A DNA stretch of 64,000 nt from Gnetum montanum. Taxonomy: Eukaryota > Streptophyta > Gnetopsida > Gnetales > Gnetaceae. A model generated the notes under the pieces. That model saw only the letters and a program-made list of their open reading frames with translations, ran no database searches and had not been told where the DNA came from. The stretch covers positions 17,782 through 81,781 of the forward strand of contig MNCI01002989.1 of the NCBI GenBank assembly GCA_015680685.1, written 5' to 3'. Shown here in pieces: positions 10,100 to 21,759 of the stretch (positions are counted from its first letter, which is position 1; every line of letters begins with the position of its first letter). The position numbers were made by a program, and so were the translations under genes.

Positions 10100-12565
10100 G
10101 TGGAAATTTGAGACAACACTTGGTTTGAAGGGCACTCAAAGGTATTTGATGCAAAGGATGAGGGTATTGGAGATGCAGGACAATTAGATGCACTACGTTG
10201 TGAGGGTTGGAGAGGATTGCTTAGTCAAAAGAAGGGTCTTTTTCTGGATCAATTATTTAAACCACTTGGCTAGAAAGCCAGTTTTGAATGTACAACCCTT
10301 GTGGCATTTTGTTGTTCTAGCTATGGAGGAATCTCACCTTACATGGATGGAGAAATAGGTAACTAGGTTGAAGGAAAAAGTGTGTGTGCAGATGGATGCG
10401 AAGGATGGTATGGATACAAGTTTTCTCCTTGAGAAAATGCTGAATGTGTTTGGTGGTACTCTGGAGGGTAATAGTGATTCTGAAATGAGGTATGACTTGT
10501 AGAACTTCTTGGACAAATGGGTTGTTGAACATAGTACACATATGGATCTAGTTTTCTATAAGGGTATTGCTGCCTTGGAGGTGGCATCTCCCACAATTTT
10601 GGTTGGTACCATTGTTAATATTGTTCATAAGGTTGTGGTGGAGCTCCACTTGGGTAGTAAGCTTATTGTTTCTAGTGGAATTGCCTTGGATTTCCTTAAG
10701 GATAAGGTAATCATCTAGGTGATTTCCTACGTGCTAGTCGAGGATTTAATGCATACACCCTTGAATTTTGTAAGTGTGACACCATAGGGCAACAACCCTT
10801 TGGATGTTTATATTAACAAATGTCACAATTAGCATCATCCTTAGAGTCTATCTCCACAACTTCCTTTGTGATTGCAACTTTTCCCTTACCTCTTTGATTG
10901 GCACGTTTAGCTTCTTTGCATCTCTTGTGATTACAATTGTTATTTTTCTCTTTGGATTCTTTAGCAATCTTCATAGTAGTTTGAAAATTTTCATCCAAAA
11001 AGTGCCATAATTTATCAACCTTTGTTGAAATATCAAAAATATATTTTTGGATGGGCAAGGTTTTCCTGTTCACCACTTCATCATGTGGTGACTCCTCTTT
11101 GTTACAAAATTGAACCTCCCATTTTCTAATGGAAAGATCCCTATTATACTCTTCTACACTTTCTCTCTTTTTTGTAGCTCACCTTATTATTTTGCTACCT
11201 ACTTAATCAACCTTTGGATTAGATGAGCTCTTAGTTTAGATAATCTTCCTTGGGAATACACCCCAATAGTTCTTCTAATTTTTGCTCTAAGCCCATCTAT
11301 GATGTGGTGAGTTGTTCCCTCTAAGAATAATCATGACCAAGGCATTTATGTAAGAGTGAATAATATCTACCCATGATAGCATCCAAGGGTTCATGTATTA
11401 TTTCTAGCCTTTGATTTGCCTTCTCAGGTTAGACACTCTGGAATATGTTTGGTACTTGCCATTACATAGCTCTAACATGGTACTCCATTAGAGAATGGAT
11501 TCCAGTTCCAAGGATCGATACCAGCTTTTGACTTCCTTGATGAGTGTCCTAGGGAAGACCTTGAGTTTCTGCCATTTATTTTCTATGTTCTATAAGGCAC
11601 ATGCATCATGGAAAGCTTGTAGATGTGTCTATGGATCAAAGTTGTATCCCCCCTCAAATCTTGAAATATTATTCATGTCTAAGTGCTTGATCCTACTGTC
11701 TTTCGTATGCCTGGTTGGAATTCTAACTACCTCTGCAATGTTGAGCATGCTTCGAGTCACTAATAGAGGTTCATCATCATCACTACATCTATGACACTAA
11801 TAATGGTTTTAACCATCCCTTCGGTCTTAGTGGCCTTCATGGTCATTGTTTTCTCGTTGATTATCTTCATCATGATTATTTTGATGGAAACTTCTATGAG
11901 AACCAGAAGATGAAGGGGAATGCATGGAATTGGATGAAGAGGATGGAGAGGAAGGTGGACCACCACCACCACTGTAGTGTCTACCATCACTTTTTCACTC
12001 ATTACAACCACCATCCTTAGATCCCTTGCTTTTGTGATGTTTACCAGAGTCCCTAGCTTGACTATCACTCTTTCCTGAACCTAATTTATGAATCATGGAT
12101 TGTAGGTTCAACGTTGCACCCTCGTCACCAATAATAGGGGGTGGAGAATCTTCATGTTGAGAACCTTCAAAGGGAGGATTGGCATTATCATCTTAATCTA
12201 GTAGGAATAAGGGATTGGTGTAATGTTTTCCCTTCATAGCCTCATGGAGCTTATCCTAATGTTGATCTTGCCTATGTTGTGTTTCAATGGGATAGTAATC
12301 CCCAAGTGTCATCGCCATTCACAACATATTCTTCATGAAGATCTCAGGTGCCCAAATTCTTAAGAGTTTGAAGTAGCATCTTACGTACAATTTGATTAGG
12401 GGGCAAGACGATGTTGCCCTCCATATCATGCCATCGTAGTTGTTCATCCTGATATAGGATGAAGGTGAAGTTTGGTACATACTCATCTAGATAAGTATAT
12501 GCCACTTTGCACTCCTATGGGGCCAACGATTTGACATCTTCACATCTGTGGGAAGAAGAAGACAT
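10100..12565 (-). pseudogene. gag of Element 1
   Basis: The probable start is ATG 12565 (MSSSSHRCEDVKSLAP), chosen because Element 3 begins the same way (MSSSSHKS). Readable blocks are YVPNFTFILYQDEQLRWHDM, HLQAFHDACAL, EVKSWYRSLE and, at about 10790-10835, CDICKYKHPKGCCPMVSHLQ. The last is a zinc-knuckle-like C-X2-C-X3-H-X4-C motif. After it comes a Pro/Gln/Tyr-rich linker (about 10360-10600) leading into protease. Gag forms the particle and binds element RNA. Many stops and frameshifts are present. Confidence 0.75.
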
Positions 12566-12697
12566 TTTGCAAAACAAATAAAATTCTCAGTGTGCTTAGT
12601 AGTTTATACATCATTGTAAGTGATGTTGACCTTGAGTTCATCCAAGGATATAAATAATATTTACTAATCCTAGATAGCACAGGTTTCAATAAATAAA

Positions 12698-12717
12698 GTC
12701 CCCAACAATGATGCTAA
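12698..12717 (-). other. Primer-binding site of Element 1 (decayed tRNA-Asp type)
   Basis: Directly inside the 5' LTR the minus strand reads TTAGCATCATTGTTGGGGAC. It is a mutated form of TTGGCACCGTTACTGGGGAC in Element 3, which resembles the tRNA-Asp-complementary primer site TGGCGCCGTTGCCGGGGA reported for Athila-like elements. Confidence 0.7.
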
Positions 12718-13683
12718 TGATGAGCAATGAGGTACCCCTACATCCAACCATACGAATCACAAGCGTTCATGTGAAATCCGGTCAAATTCTATAGACTTTG
12801 TAGTTTCTAGTGTACTCATCTTCTAGAAAGTGAATCTTTGCCTTAAGGTCAATTGTTGTCTTCTCAATTACACTTGTAACATACACTAGTATGGTTAAGT
12901 GTATTTGAGGCATTTTATTTTCATCATTTTATATTTTCTGGTTTGGTATTCAAAGGGAGATAAAAGTAATTGGATTAACTAATTTAAATTAACTAATAAA
13001 ATATTTTCCAACTAGTCCTAACATAAGCACTCAGTCCCACTTTACGCACATATCCTAAACCCACGTATCCACTGCAGGGTCACCAAGCACTATGCTATTA
13101 GACGTACAAGGCAATAACGTTCTTGGGATTACCAAGCAAATACACGTTATGCTAAAAGTGGTCATACTTATGTGTTTAATCTATCTCACTTATCTTTCTT
13201 AATTACTTCATTAGCTTAATTACTAGAAATCATTTAATAAATAATTAAGAAAATTTAATAAATCATTAAAAATATTTAATAAATGATTAAAAACATTAAA
13301 TGCATAAATGAAATATTTAATCTATCCAAAGTGCTGCAAGCTTATTAGAAAGCTCATCTTTATTGTTGCACACACTATCATGCTTAGGTACAACAATGCT
13401 CAAATAAAGATCTATAAACTTAATGACTTCTACTATGGGCACTCAGGGAAAATATTATAACTCTCAAATGAACAAACTACAAGAGCTTCTCTACTACTGA
13501 AATATCGATGCCATAAATGCGGTTGGTAGGCACATAGTTATAGGCAAAAATTAGACACTGTGTTGACAGGGCCTCATTGAAGCATGATATGATGTGTCGA
13601 TGAGGCCTCATATACAAGGCCTAGTCAACAAGGTTGCATCAATGAGGCCTCGTTGATGCAATCGACAAAACTATGACTCATCA
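12718..13683 (-). repeat. Element 1 5' LTR
   Basis: 966 bp, starting TGATGAGCAATG and ending ACTCATCA on the plus strand, homologous to 444-1358. U3 (right end) contains the palindrome at 13636-13659 centred on GAGGCCTC, with one mismatched pair, plus further inverted copies at about 13569-13625. The TATA box has decayed to CTATAACTA near 13540. Substitutions and small indels against the 3' LTR are frequent, indicating an old insertion. Confidence 0.85.
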
Positions 13684-14290
13684 CTACCTTACACTCAAAC
13701 ACTTGCCTTCTCACTTAAACTATGGATTGAAAAATGATGTAATTCTAAGCAATCCATATCTCTTTTTATAGTGTAAGGAAAATTTGAAACTCCCACCAAT
13801 TTCACTAACCAACTTTGCTACTTAGCCAAAATTAATTATCTTCTCATCATTAGATAGTATGCTAATTTGACTTCCACTATTTGGTGGTTGAAATTAATTC
13901 ATCACTAAGTAGTTATTTAACCATCACTCCCACTTACAAGTAATGATTACTTAAAATACTCTAAATCTAATTTTTAAACTAACACTTTGAATTAAATATA
14001 TTTTAACTAGTAGTTTAATGTATACATGTTTTTATAATATTATATAGACTTATCTAACATACGTATAGGACATATATATGCTATAGTTAAATATTATATA
14101 AGTTTATACATATACTAGTAAGCATATTATGTATATAAGTTTAAAAGGTTTACTAATTACTACTATGTATACTAAATATTACTATATTATATACATACAT
14201 TTATTACCATACGATATACATATATTTATTGGTATATATATAGGTTTACATTGTATGAAATTGTCCAAAATAATGTTTTATATGCAAAAA
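13684..14290. other. AT-rich spacer between Elements 1 and 2
   Basis: No coding signal. From about 13980 the sequence is extremely AT-rich with many TATA/ATAT runs and repeated CATATA-type words. It may hold the decayed 3' end of Element 2, because Element 2's 3' LTR is not recognisable here. Confidence 0.5.
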
Positions 14291-15520
14291 ATTATATGGA
14301 AATTGCAACTCCATTTGATCTAACATCGATAATTTGTAGGTATCCTTAGATAATTGTTTCTTGATCTGAAATGTAGCAGTTCATATTTTCAAAAATTTAT
14401 TTGGTTTCTTCATATTCCATAATAATACAATATCAAAAACTTTAAAAATTCTCTTTAGAGCCCTTCTATTAAACCACCTTTTAACTTGAAAAGTATTCTT
14501 TAGTAAATTATCTTCAGCTCTATCCATTTTGGCTTCTCTCTTGATGAGTAAGGTCATGAAACTTCTATCTTTATCATTTTTCTCACTATAATTTTGCACA
14601 AATTATAACATTGAACTTATAATCTTATTAATAATTCTTGCAAGAAAATCATAGATCAAGTTATAAGCTAACATTCCAATAACCTTCTTAAATCTAATAC
14701 GATCAGTTCATAATGCAGATTGCAAGTAATCAATCCAATTTCCTTGATTCCCATCCATTGACTTCTTAATATAGGAAATAAAATTTTTATTTGTAGATTT
14801 AGCTAAGCCATTTTCTTGAGGATAATAATTTGAAGAAGAAAATAGCAGCATGAACCTTTCTAACATGTATGTTATAAACTCTTTATATTGAAAAGCTGAT
14901 CCATTATTGGATACCAACACTTATGGTAGACCAAAATGACTTAAAACTTGATCTTCCAAGAACTTAATAATATCTTATGTTGAATTTTTCCTTAGAGCCT
15001 TTGCTTTGGACCATTTGGTAAAGTAATTGGTAGCTGTGAGAATAAACTTATGTCCTGCTCTCAAAGGAGTAATTGTACCAATGATAAGCCCCATTATTGA
15101 AATGGTCTATTTGCAATTATCAATTTTAAAGGAGCTCTAGACCTTTTGATTTTTGGTTCATGAATTTAGCATTCGTAACATCTTTGTATTTTCAAACTAA
15201 TGTCTTGATACATACTAGGCCAATAAAAATCATAACAAAGTATATGTTGCATAGTAGAGTTAGGAGATTCATGGAACAAATTAGAATGATCATGGAATTT
15301 TTCTAGGATAGGACTAGTTTGATCATTGTGAACACATTCCAACAAAACCCCTTTGAAATCATTTTTATATAAAATTTCATTTTTAACCACAAATTTATTT
15401 TCCTTTTTGAAGAAAGCTCTCTTCTGACTTACAATTAAGTTTTTTGAAACCTTTTGTATATCAAGGAATTCTAGAATCTCATCATACCAATTTTCCTCAT
15501 ATTCTTCAACATACATACTT
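14290..15520 (-). pseudogene. Integrase of Element 2
   Basis: The zinc-binding part is open at 15166-15516 (MQHILCYDFYWPSMYQ, IQRCYEC). The core gives VSNNGSAFQYKEF and NYYPQENGLAKSTNKNF (14708-14920), and the C-terminal part gives RIFKVFDIVLLWN and later KDTYKLSMLDQ, ending near 14290. The second catalytic Asp of the usual SDNG motif reads Asn (SNNG), so the copy is inactive. The C-terminus resembles the FDxLWxGPY tail of this gypsy group. Confidence 0.8.
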
Positions 15521-16060
15521 CATCTTCTTTAGCCATTAACTTGGCTAATCCCATTCCTTTAATGGTTTTGCATATTTCCAATGAAAATCTATAACCTTAA
15601 AGCTTTATGAGCCACTTTCCTCTTTTTAATCCAATTTCATTTTGGGCTAAGAATTGTTTAACTGTGGGCTCTATTAGCATAATGTTAACTAATAAGCTTT
15701 CCAAATAATATTTGAAATGCTAAACTGCCTTAATAACTACACATGCTTGTTTCTCTAAGTCTAAACCTTTTAATTGATATCCAAAAAATCTAATCAATTC
15801 ATCTTGACCTTCATCTTTTTGAGTTTAAAAAATAACAACTGAATCATTTGAAGTGAAAGCATATAATCAAAAGTCTTCTTTCAATTTTGGCTTTACTAAG
15901 TAAGAAGCATCTTGAATGACTTTCTTAATTTCTAATAAAGATTTCTCTAATTTTAGTGTTTTCTCTACTAGGACATATTTCTTTAACATATGCATCAAAG
16001 GTCTAGTAATTTTAGTAAATCCAAGGATAAATTTCTTAATGAAATTTATCTTTCCAAAGA
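15520..16060 (-). pseudogene. RNase H domain following RT in Element 2
   Basis: Minus-strand fragments read FTSNDSVVIF, DELIRFFGYQLKG, LEKQACVVIKAV and KQFLAQNEIGLKRGKW, then TIKGMGLAKLMAKEDEV. These match the ordinary connection/RNase H region of plant gypsy elements in order and spacing. It is interrupted by several stops. It is distinct from the other RNase H-like domain at 17150-17660. Confidence 0.75.
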
Positions 16061-16089
16061 AAGATCTAAGAGATTTCTTACTTGTAGGA

Positions 16090-16831
16090 TGCTCAATATT
16101 CTGTACTACTTAAACTCAAGAGTTATCTATAGCAATCCCTTCTTGATAAATTACATGGCCTAGTAAACTTCTAGATTTAATCCCAAAGATACATTTCATA
16201 GGATTTAACAAAATATCATACTCATGACATCTATCAAAAACTTGTTGAAGATGACCAATATGATCTTCCTTTCAGTTTGAAAAGATGGTAATATCATACA
16301 AATAAACCACAATGAACTCAACTATTAAACCTTTAAAGGCTAAATCCATGGCTCTTTGAAAAGTAGCTCCAGTAGTTGGTAAGAGAAAGTTCCTCACTTA
16401 GTGATAAATGTTGTTTTATATCTATTACTCTTATCTACCATAATTTGATTTTAGCCTAAAAACTCATTTAAGAAAAAATATACCTGATAACTTGGTACTT
16501 TAATCAACATCTCATCAATTCTAAGAAGTGCATATTTATTTTTCTCTAAAGCTTCATTCAAATTTCTGAAATCCACACAAAGCCTAATATCATCAATCTT
16601 CTTTCTTACTAGAATGAGGTTAGCAAGCCATGTTAAATATCAGACCAAATATATGATTCGGGCTTGCAATAACTTCTTAATCTTAGCTTCCATAGTTGGT
16701 TGAAATGAAGGATTAAATTTCCTTTGGTTTTTCTTAACTATCTTACAATCATTTATCAAAGGAATTTTATGTGTCATCACATCTAGCCTAAAGGTTTTAA
16801 GATTATCATAAGACCAAGCAAAAATTTTCAA
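16090..16831 (-). pseudogene. Reverse transcriptase of Element 2
   Basis: The N-terminal part is open at 16640-16831 (FAWSYDNLKTFRLDV, KKNQRKFNPSFQPTM, IKKLLQARIIYL), the usual start of RT in this group. Further left come NRYKTTFITK and EFIVVYLYDITIFSN. The catalytic DD of the expected YLDDI reads YD, so the first catalytic Asp is lost. An additional open stretch at 16828-17094 is the linker between the upstream RNase H-like domain and RT. Confidence 0.8.
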
Positions 16832-17149
16832 ATTATTTTCAAGATTAAGAACAATTTTTTCTTGAAAATTGAGTTCTTTTCCTTTGTGATATTTAACATC
16901 TTTAGTACTTCAGTAGATCCAAAATTTACTATTTCATAAGATTGATCATCTAGATTCTGTATATCTTTTTTGGTAAGAAAATTTTTACTAAACTCATATT
17001 CATAATCAATCACTCTTTTGGAAATTGAATTTTTCTTAAACCTTAATGCTATTTCCAGTATGATTTGACTTTTAAATTCTTGTTTATTTTTCACAAACCT
17101 AAGTACTTTATCATTATCTTAAAATACTTGTAAATGCTTTATGTTATTT

Positions 17150-17660
17150 GGTATTGATGGATGATGTTCTTTCTCAATCATTATGCCTTCATAACCTTTT
17201 ATCTTTTTCACATATAATGTTGAAGCTACATTTGCTAAGGTATCTATCATACAATTATCCTTCCTACCTATATGTTCTATTTTGAAGTGAGAAAGTTAAT
17301 CCAACATTTTGTAGATAAGCTATTTATAGGATCGTAAGAATGAAATTTTTACCACAAAATTACCTTTAATCTATTCACAAACTAATCTTGAATCACCTTT
17401 TATGATGATTACCTTGATTCTTTTATTTCAAAACTATCTTAATTCCAATACACAAAGCTTCATATTCAACCTTGTTGTTCATAGAAGGGATTGATAGATG
17501 AATTTCCTTAAAATCTTTTACTAAAACTATTCAAACTCCTACTCCTTTTAACAAGAACAATAAAAATATAGTTTCCATTTTCTCTGAACATGAGATTTTT
17601 CTTTTTCCAACTTATCAACTTCTTGAAGTGTGAAGATTTTGGTTTCAAAAGCTCTTGTTT
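17150..17660 (-). pseudogene. Second RNase H-like domain (RVT_3/archaeal type) between protease and RT of Element 2
   Basis: The minus strand reads NKVEYEALCIGIK, then VIIIKGDSRLVCE, then FKIEHIGRKDNCMIDTLANV. These three blocks match, in order, the EYEAL, GDSxLV and HIxRxxNxxADxLA motifs of the RVT_3 (archaeal-type) RNase H family, including the catalytic Glu and two Asp. An upstream GVGV-V-V-KDF block fits the first strand of that fold. It lies right of RT and left of the protease, so on the element it precedes RT. Tat elements are known for an extra RNase H, usually described next to the RT/RNase H block, so the placement deserves checking. Several stops interrupt it. Confidence 0.65.
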
Positions 17661-17879
17661 CAACAATTTTGTTTTTTTCATTTGAAGTAATTTTTTTCAC
17701 TCATCAAGGTTCATTGTATATGTATTTGATTCAACTCTCCTTTTCAAGGTAGCCACATGTGTGAATAATCTATTGATATATAACCTAAGAAATTCTTACT
17801 CTAACTTCTACTTAACAAAAGACTGTGAATTTGGTATGTTTGCCACTTGAATAGTTACTCTACTTTTGATACGAGGTTC

Positions 17880-18200
17880 AAAAGTGATTTCTAATAAAAC
17901 ATTGGGAAATTAATCCACAATCTTAACTTTGCTCTTATCCACTTGAATGATTTTCTTATTTGATTTTTTAAGAATCAAACCAAGTTTTTTGCATATAGAT
18001 AATGACATGATAGCAGAGGTAGCTCCAAAAACGACTAAAAAATTGTGAAGATATTTGTCCTTTAACTTCATTGTCAAAAGAACAAGAGGAGCTTCTTTAT
18101 CAAGAGTACACTCATAGATAGTTTTTATTATCTTGTCAATGTTGGACACAATGCTTAACTTTGACTCTCCAACTTTCTTTTTACCTTTAATAAACTCTAA
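17880..18200 (-). pseudogene. Protease region of Element 2
   Basis: Open at 17910-18149 with EAPLVLLTMKLKDKYLHNF, VVFGATSAIMSLSICKKLG and ILKKSNKKIIQVD. The block fits the retroviral-type aspartic protease of plant gypsy elements, where the active site usually reads DxGA; here it is VFGA, so the catalytic Asp is replaced by Val. The stretch 18200-18753 is the decayed Gag-protease linker, ending at the Element 3 insertion. Confidence 0.65.
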
Positions 18201-18753
18201 AGCCTTTCTCTATTGTTCTCCTATCTATAGCAATTGATATATGCTAATATTATCCCTAACATGTTTAAGATCTTCAATCAAATCATATTTTCCATCTCCA
18301 TAAAAACCTGATTTCTTCATCCATTTATTAAAAGATTGATTTTGAGTACTTTATTCTACTTGATCTTTTTTACTTCTATTTTTCTCTCTTCTACTTGGTT
18401 CAAACACCTTTCTCTTAGTAGATGGATCAAAAATGATGGTTGGAGGTCTGGAAGTAGTTAAGCTTTCTTTTGATCAAAGATTATATCTATTTTCTTCATT
18501 GTTATTACACTCTTCATCTAACAATGTATCCACTTTAAAACTTGATAAGGAAGAGGTATCACTAGATCCCTTAGAAGATTCACTTGCATAATGAAGACTA
18601 GATAGCTCATTATTTGATTCAATATCAAGTTAGACATAACAAGATCACTTTCATCCTCATCTTCTACTAACTTAGTATCTTAATGCTTATAATTTCTATT
18701 TTTCTTTTCTCCCTTGATTTTACTTTTGCCAAAGCTTTTTCTAACTTTACTAT

Positions 18754-19553
18754 TGATGAGTGGCAAGGTACCCCTACACTCAACCATATGAATATGAGTG
18801 TTTCACACATGATCTGGTCAAACTCCAAGGACTAAGTGCTTACGTGCCTTAATGGAACACTCAAGATTAATCAATTGTTGTTTTCCCAAACTTACTTGTA
18901 TTTTCATGGTTGTATGATTAAGTAAGCTTGAGGTATATGATTTTTATAGCTTTTACCTTTTTATGTCTTCTGCTAATAAAGGATAGGGAGAGAGAACTAA
19001 GTGGCTAATTTATCTTAACTATTCATTAACTACTTTATAATTGTTCCTAAAAATAGTATCCATTCCCACTTGTCGTACGCATCCTGAACTAGTGCAACGC
19101 TACTGGGATTACCAAACGCTAATCGTTACTAGGTTACCAAGCGCTACACGCATGCTCGAAGTAATCATACTAAGTGTACTTAACTAAGAGGGTCAAAGGT
19201 TGAGAGAGATATTAATTAACTAGGAAAGCATTAAACATTCAACAATAATTAATTACTGATTAGCTTAATCTGTATGTTGCAAGGTTTATCATAAAGTTCA
19301 TCTTTACTGCTGTACATAATTGTGTGCTTAGGTATAAATTTCTCGAATAAAGATCCGTTCACTCTATGACTCCTACTGTGGGCACACAGAAATAATTCTA
19401 ACTCTAGGATGACTAAATTGTAAGAATCTGGCTAAGGGTCTAAGTCTAACTGCCTTGGAACAAAGGGTGTCGCCTCTTATTTATAAAAGATGAGGCAGGA
19501 TGCGATAACGCGTGGTGGATGTGATATTGCATACGCAATATCACAGCTCATCA
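18754..19553 (-). repeat. Element 3 3' LTR
   Basis: 800 bp, from TGATGAGTGGCAAGG to GCTCATCA on the plus strand. U3 contains a 24-bp palindrome at 19521-19544 with perfect 10-base arms GTGATATTGC/GCAATATCAC. A TATA box follows within CTTTTATAAATAAGAG (minus strand, near 19475-19490). The adjacent polypurine tract on the minus strand reads CATGGGGTA. The LTR is very similar to Element 7's (804 bp). Confidence 0.85.
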
Positions 19554-21624
19554 TACCCCATGATTGAATGAAAACTCGTCCTTGAGTTCCTTACAAAATA
19601 TTGGGAAGGTATGGGATTACTGACTTGAATGAAAACTAATGGTGAATGGGGTAAAATGTGAACGGATCAACATTACAATACATGGAAACATTAGTGTTCA
19701 TGACCACAAGAGTGAACACTATACACAATTGACATCTAGCCTTATTTGGCAGCTGAGAGAGAAGAGAGAGAGAGAGAGAGAACAAAGGAGAAGACATGTT
19801 GCTGCCGACGCCAAGATTGCACCTTCCGTTATCCATCCATGACCGCACCATCAATCTTATTCCTTACACAATTGTTCCAGCACTAGTCCATCCTGAGTGT
19901 TTCCTCCAAGTCTAGTCCATTGCTATATGATTACCATATGCACACACAACACAATCACATATGAGCAAGGATAAGTAAATCACAATACAGTTGATACCTT
20001 GCCTCGATGTAAGGTCCATTGGCTGGGTTGTGGGATGGTCAATACGGATTCTAGAGATATAACACTGGTGACTACCCAAGGTGTAAGGGTTAGGAAAAAT
20101 TGAAAAAATTGGACCAGGGCCCCCATGACTAAAAGCGATCCTTTGATAGTGATAGAATGGAAAAAGATAAGGAATAAGAAAGATGAAGAAAAAGAAACAA
20201 TGATAACGTCAATAAAATGGATGTCAGAGGCGGGAATGAACAAAACAAATGTTGATTGCGGAAATGTTTAAGGGAAAGAAGTTAACTGATGCACCAAATA
20301 GGAATGCCAATGGGTCCTCTCCAAAGTAGGCCCATGCCCTTAATGCCTTGACAAACCCTCATTTACAAAGTCCGTAGGCTTTGGAAATGTCATTTGGGAG
20401 CAAGAGTTAAAGACTTAACTCCAAGAATTCACCAAAGAGAAAACAATGCATCAACCAAAATATATACTACTGATACAACCAGTAATGAGGTGAAAAATGG
20501 AGAAAGAATGACGGGAAGAAGAGAATGGAATGGAGTCCCAAGAACAAGGTGGTGTATAGCCCCTTGTGTATTTATGGTTAATGTGACTAAGTAGATCTCA
20601 TTCCAAATCCAGCCTCAAACAATCCACATCTAGTGACTTCACATTAATACACTTGGCCAATCCATCCACTTGAAGTAACAAAAATGCTTCGGCCAAAGAG
20701 TCACCACCATTTTGAAGAAACAAGAAAGGGAAAAGTAAGAAGTGAGAAAGGGCCTTGGTTAGAGGGAACATGTTTTTTTCTTTCATAACCAGTGCTTGTA
20801 GCCCAGATGATTATTTTTTCTAAGGGGTGTGCTTTGAATTCTCACTCTTTCTTTCTTTTCTTTTTTCTTTTTATTTTTGCGTGAGAACCACACCATGTAA
20901 AGACTTATTTTTATTAGCTCAACTTCTCGATAATGGAGCAATGTCAGAATGGTAAGGAAAACTCAAGAAGAAAATATCCAAGCACCCAAGAGAATAGCCA
21001 GCACAAATGCATCAAACCCCCTTAAAGTCACACTCTTTTCAATCCTTGAGTCCTTCCTTAGTTTGAGAAATGCCCAGTCACCAATTCGTTAATAGTTTTA
21101 TTATTAAAGAAAGGGACCATACAGTTCCAAGCCAAGATAGACCATAGAAATTCATGAATGCATGGATGACGTGGACTCATTGCTTGTTATATCAAAAGAA
21201 CAATACCTTAGTATCAACATTATAACTCAAATGTAAAAACCAAACATTAGCAATCAATAGAATATAGTTCATACCACCATCAAGAGCACTTATTAGGTAA
21301 TGAATCTAACAAAAAAAAAAGAACAAACAAAGACAAAAATAAAAATAAAAAAAATAAACAATCACACAAAGAAATGAAACAGTATAAATGATGTTGCAAA
21401 ACAAAAACAAAAAAAGTTAAAAGAAATTTGTAAAACAAAAACTTAAAAATGAACTGAGGGCCTCAAATGATTAGTAGAGGTGGCCATCTCCCCCATGACT
21501 GAGTTGGAAGGAGGAGATTTGAAATAGTAAGCAAGGTCATCCCTTCTCAGAGGTATTATGTGCATTGACTGTTCTAAATTCATGGAAAGGTTTGGTCTAT
21601 TACACATCAAACAATCTCTTATTA
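19554..21624 (-). other. Non-coding 3' region of Element 3
   Basis: About 2 kb with no recognised domain, homologous to 57495-59550 of Element 7. It includes a (GA)n microsatellite at about 19755-19785 and A-rich stretches around 21300-21450. One short frame around 19980-20243 (containing QFFQFFLTLTPWVVTSV) has a counterpart in Element 7 at 57930-58073, but since the DNA itself is similar this is weak evidence for a peptide. The final part, to 21624, is the integrase C-terminal tail region. Confidence 0.55.
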
Positions 21625-21759
21625 AGGCTCTTGTTTGAATTTTTAGGAATTTCCAGCTTCTCCTAGTTGATGTTTTCTAAGTTAAGGTTTGGAAGTTGGC
21701 GACAGACTTGCTCTAGTGCATCTATGCTTTTGATGTAAGCACAAGTTATTCCCTCAGTT

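Larger units (their letters stand above)
444..13683 (-). mobile_element. Element 1: Athila-type Ty3/gypsy retrotransposon, degenerate but structurally complete
   Basis: A 13.2-kb element in reverse orientation, bounded by LTRs at 444-1358 and 12718-13683. Flanks CTACT (439-443) and CTACC (13684-13688) are a four-of-five target-site duplication. Domain order on the minus strand is gag, protease, RT, RNase H, integrase, then ORF2 before the 3' LTR. RT carries CNAPATFQ and FMDD, and integrase carries FDIWGVNFMGP and KLNDALWAYHS, which resemble the Athila clade as I know it. Every frame is interrupted, so it is a dead copy. It is the only element here with LTRs, gag, all pol domains and ORF2 together. 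Confidence 0.85.

Noticed and set aside
19980-20243. Small conserved peptide shared by Elements 3 and 7 (QFFQFFL block)
   Set aside because: The two elements are similar in DNA across the whole region, so shared frame openness is not independent evidence of coding.
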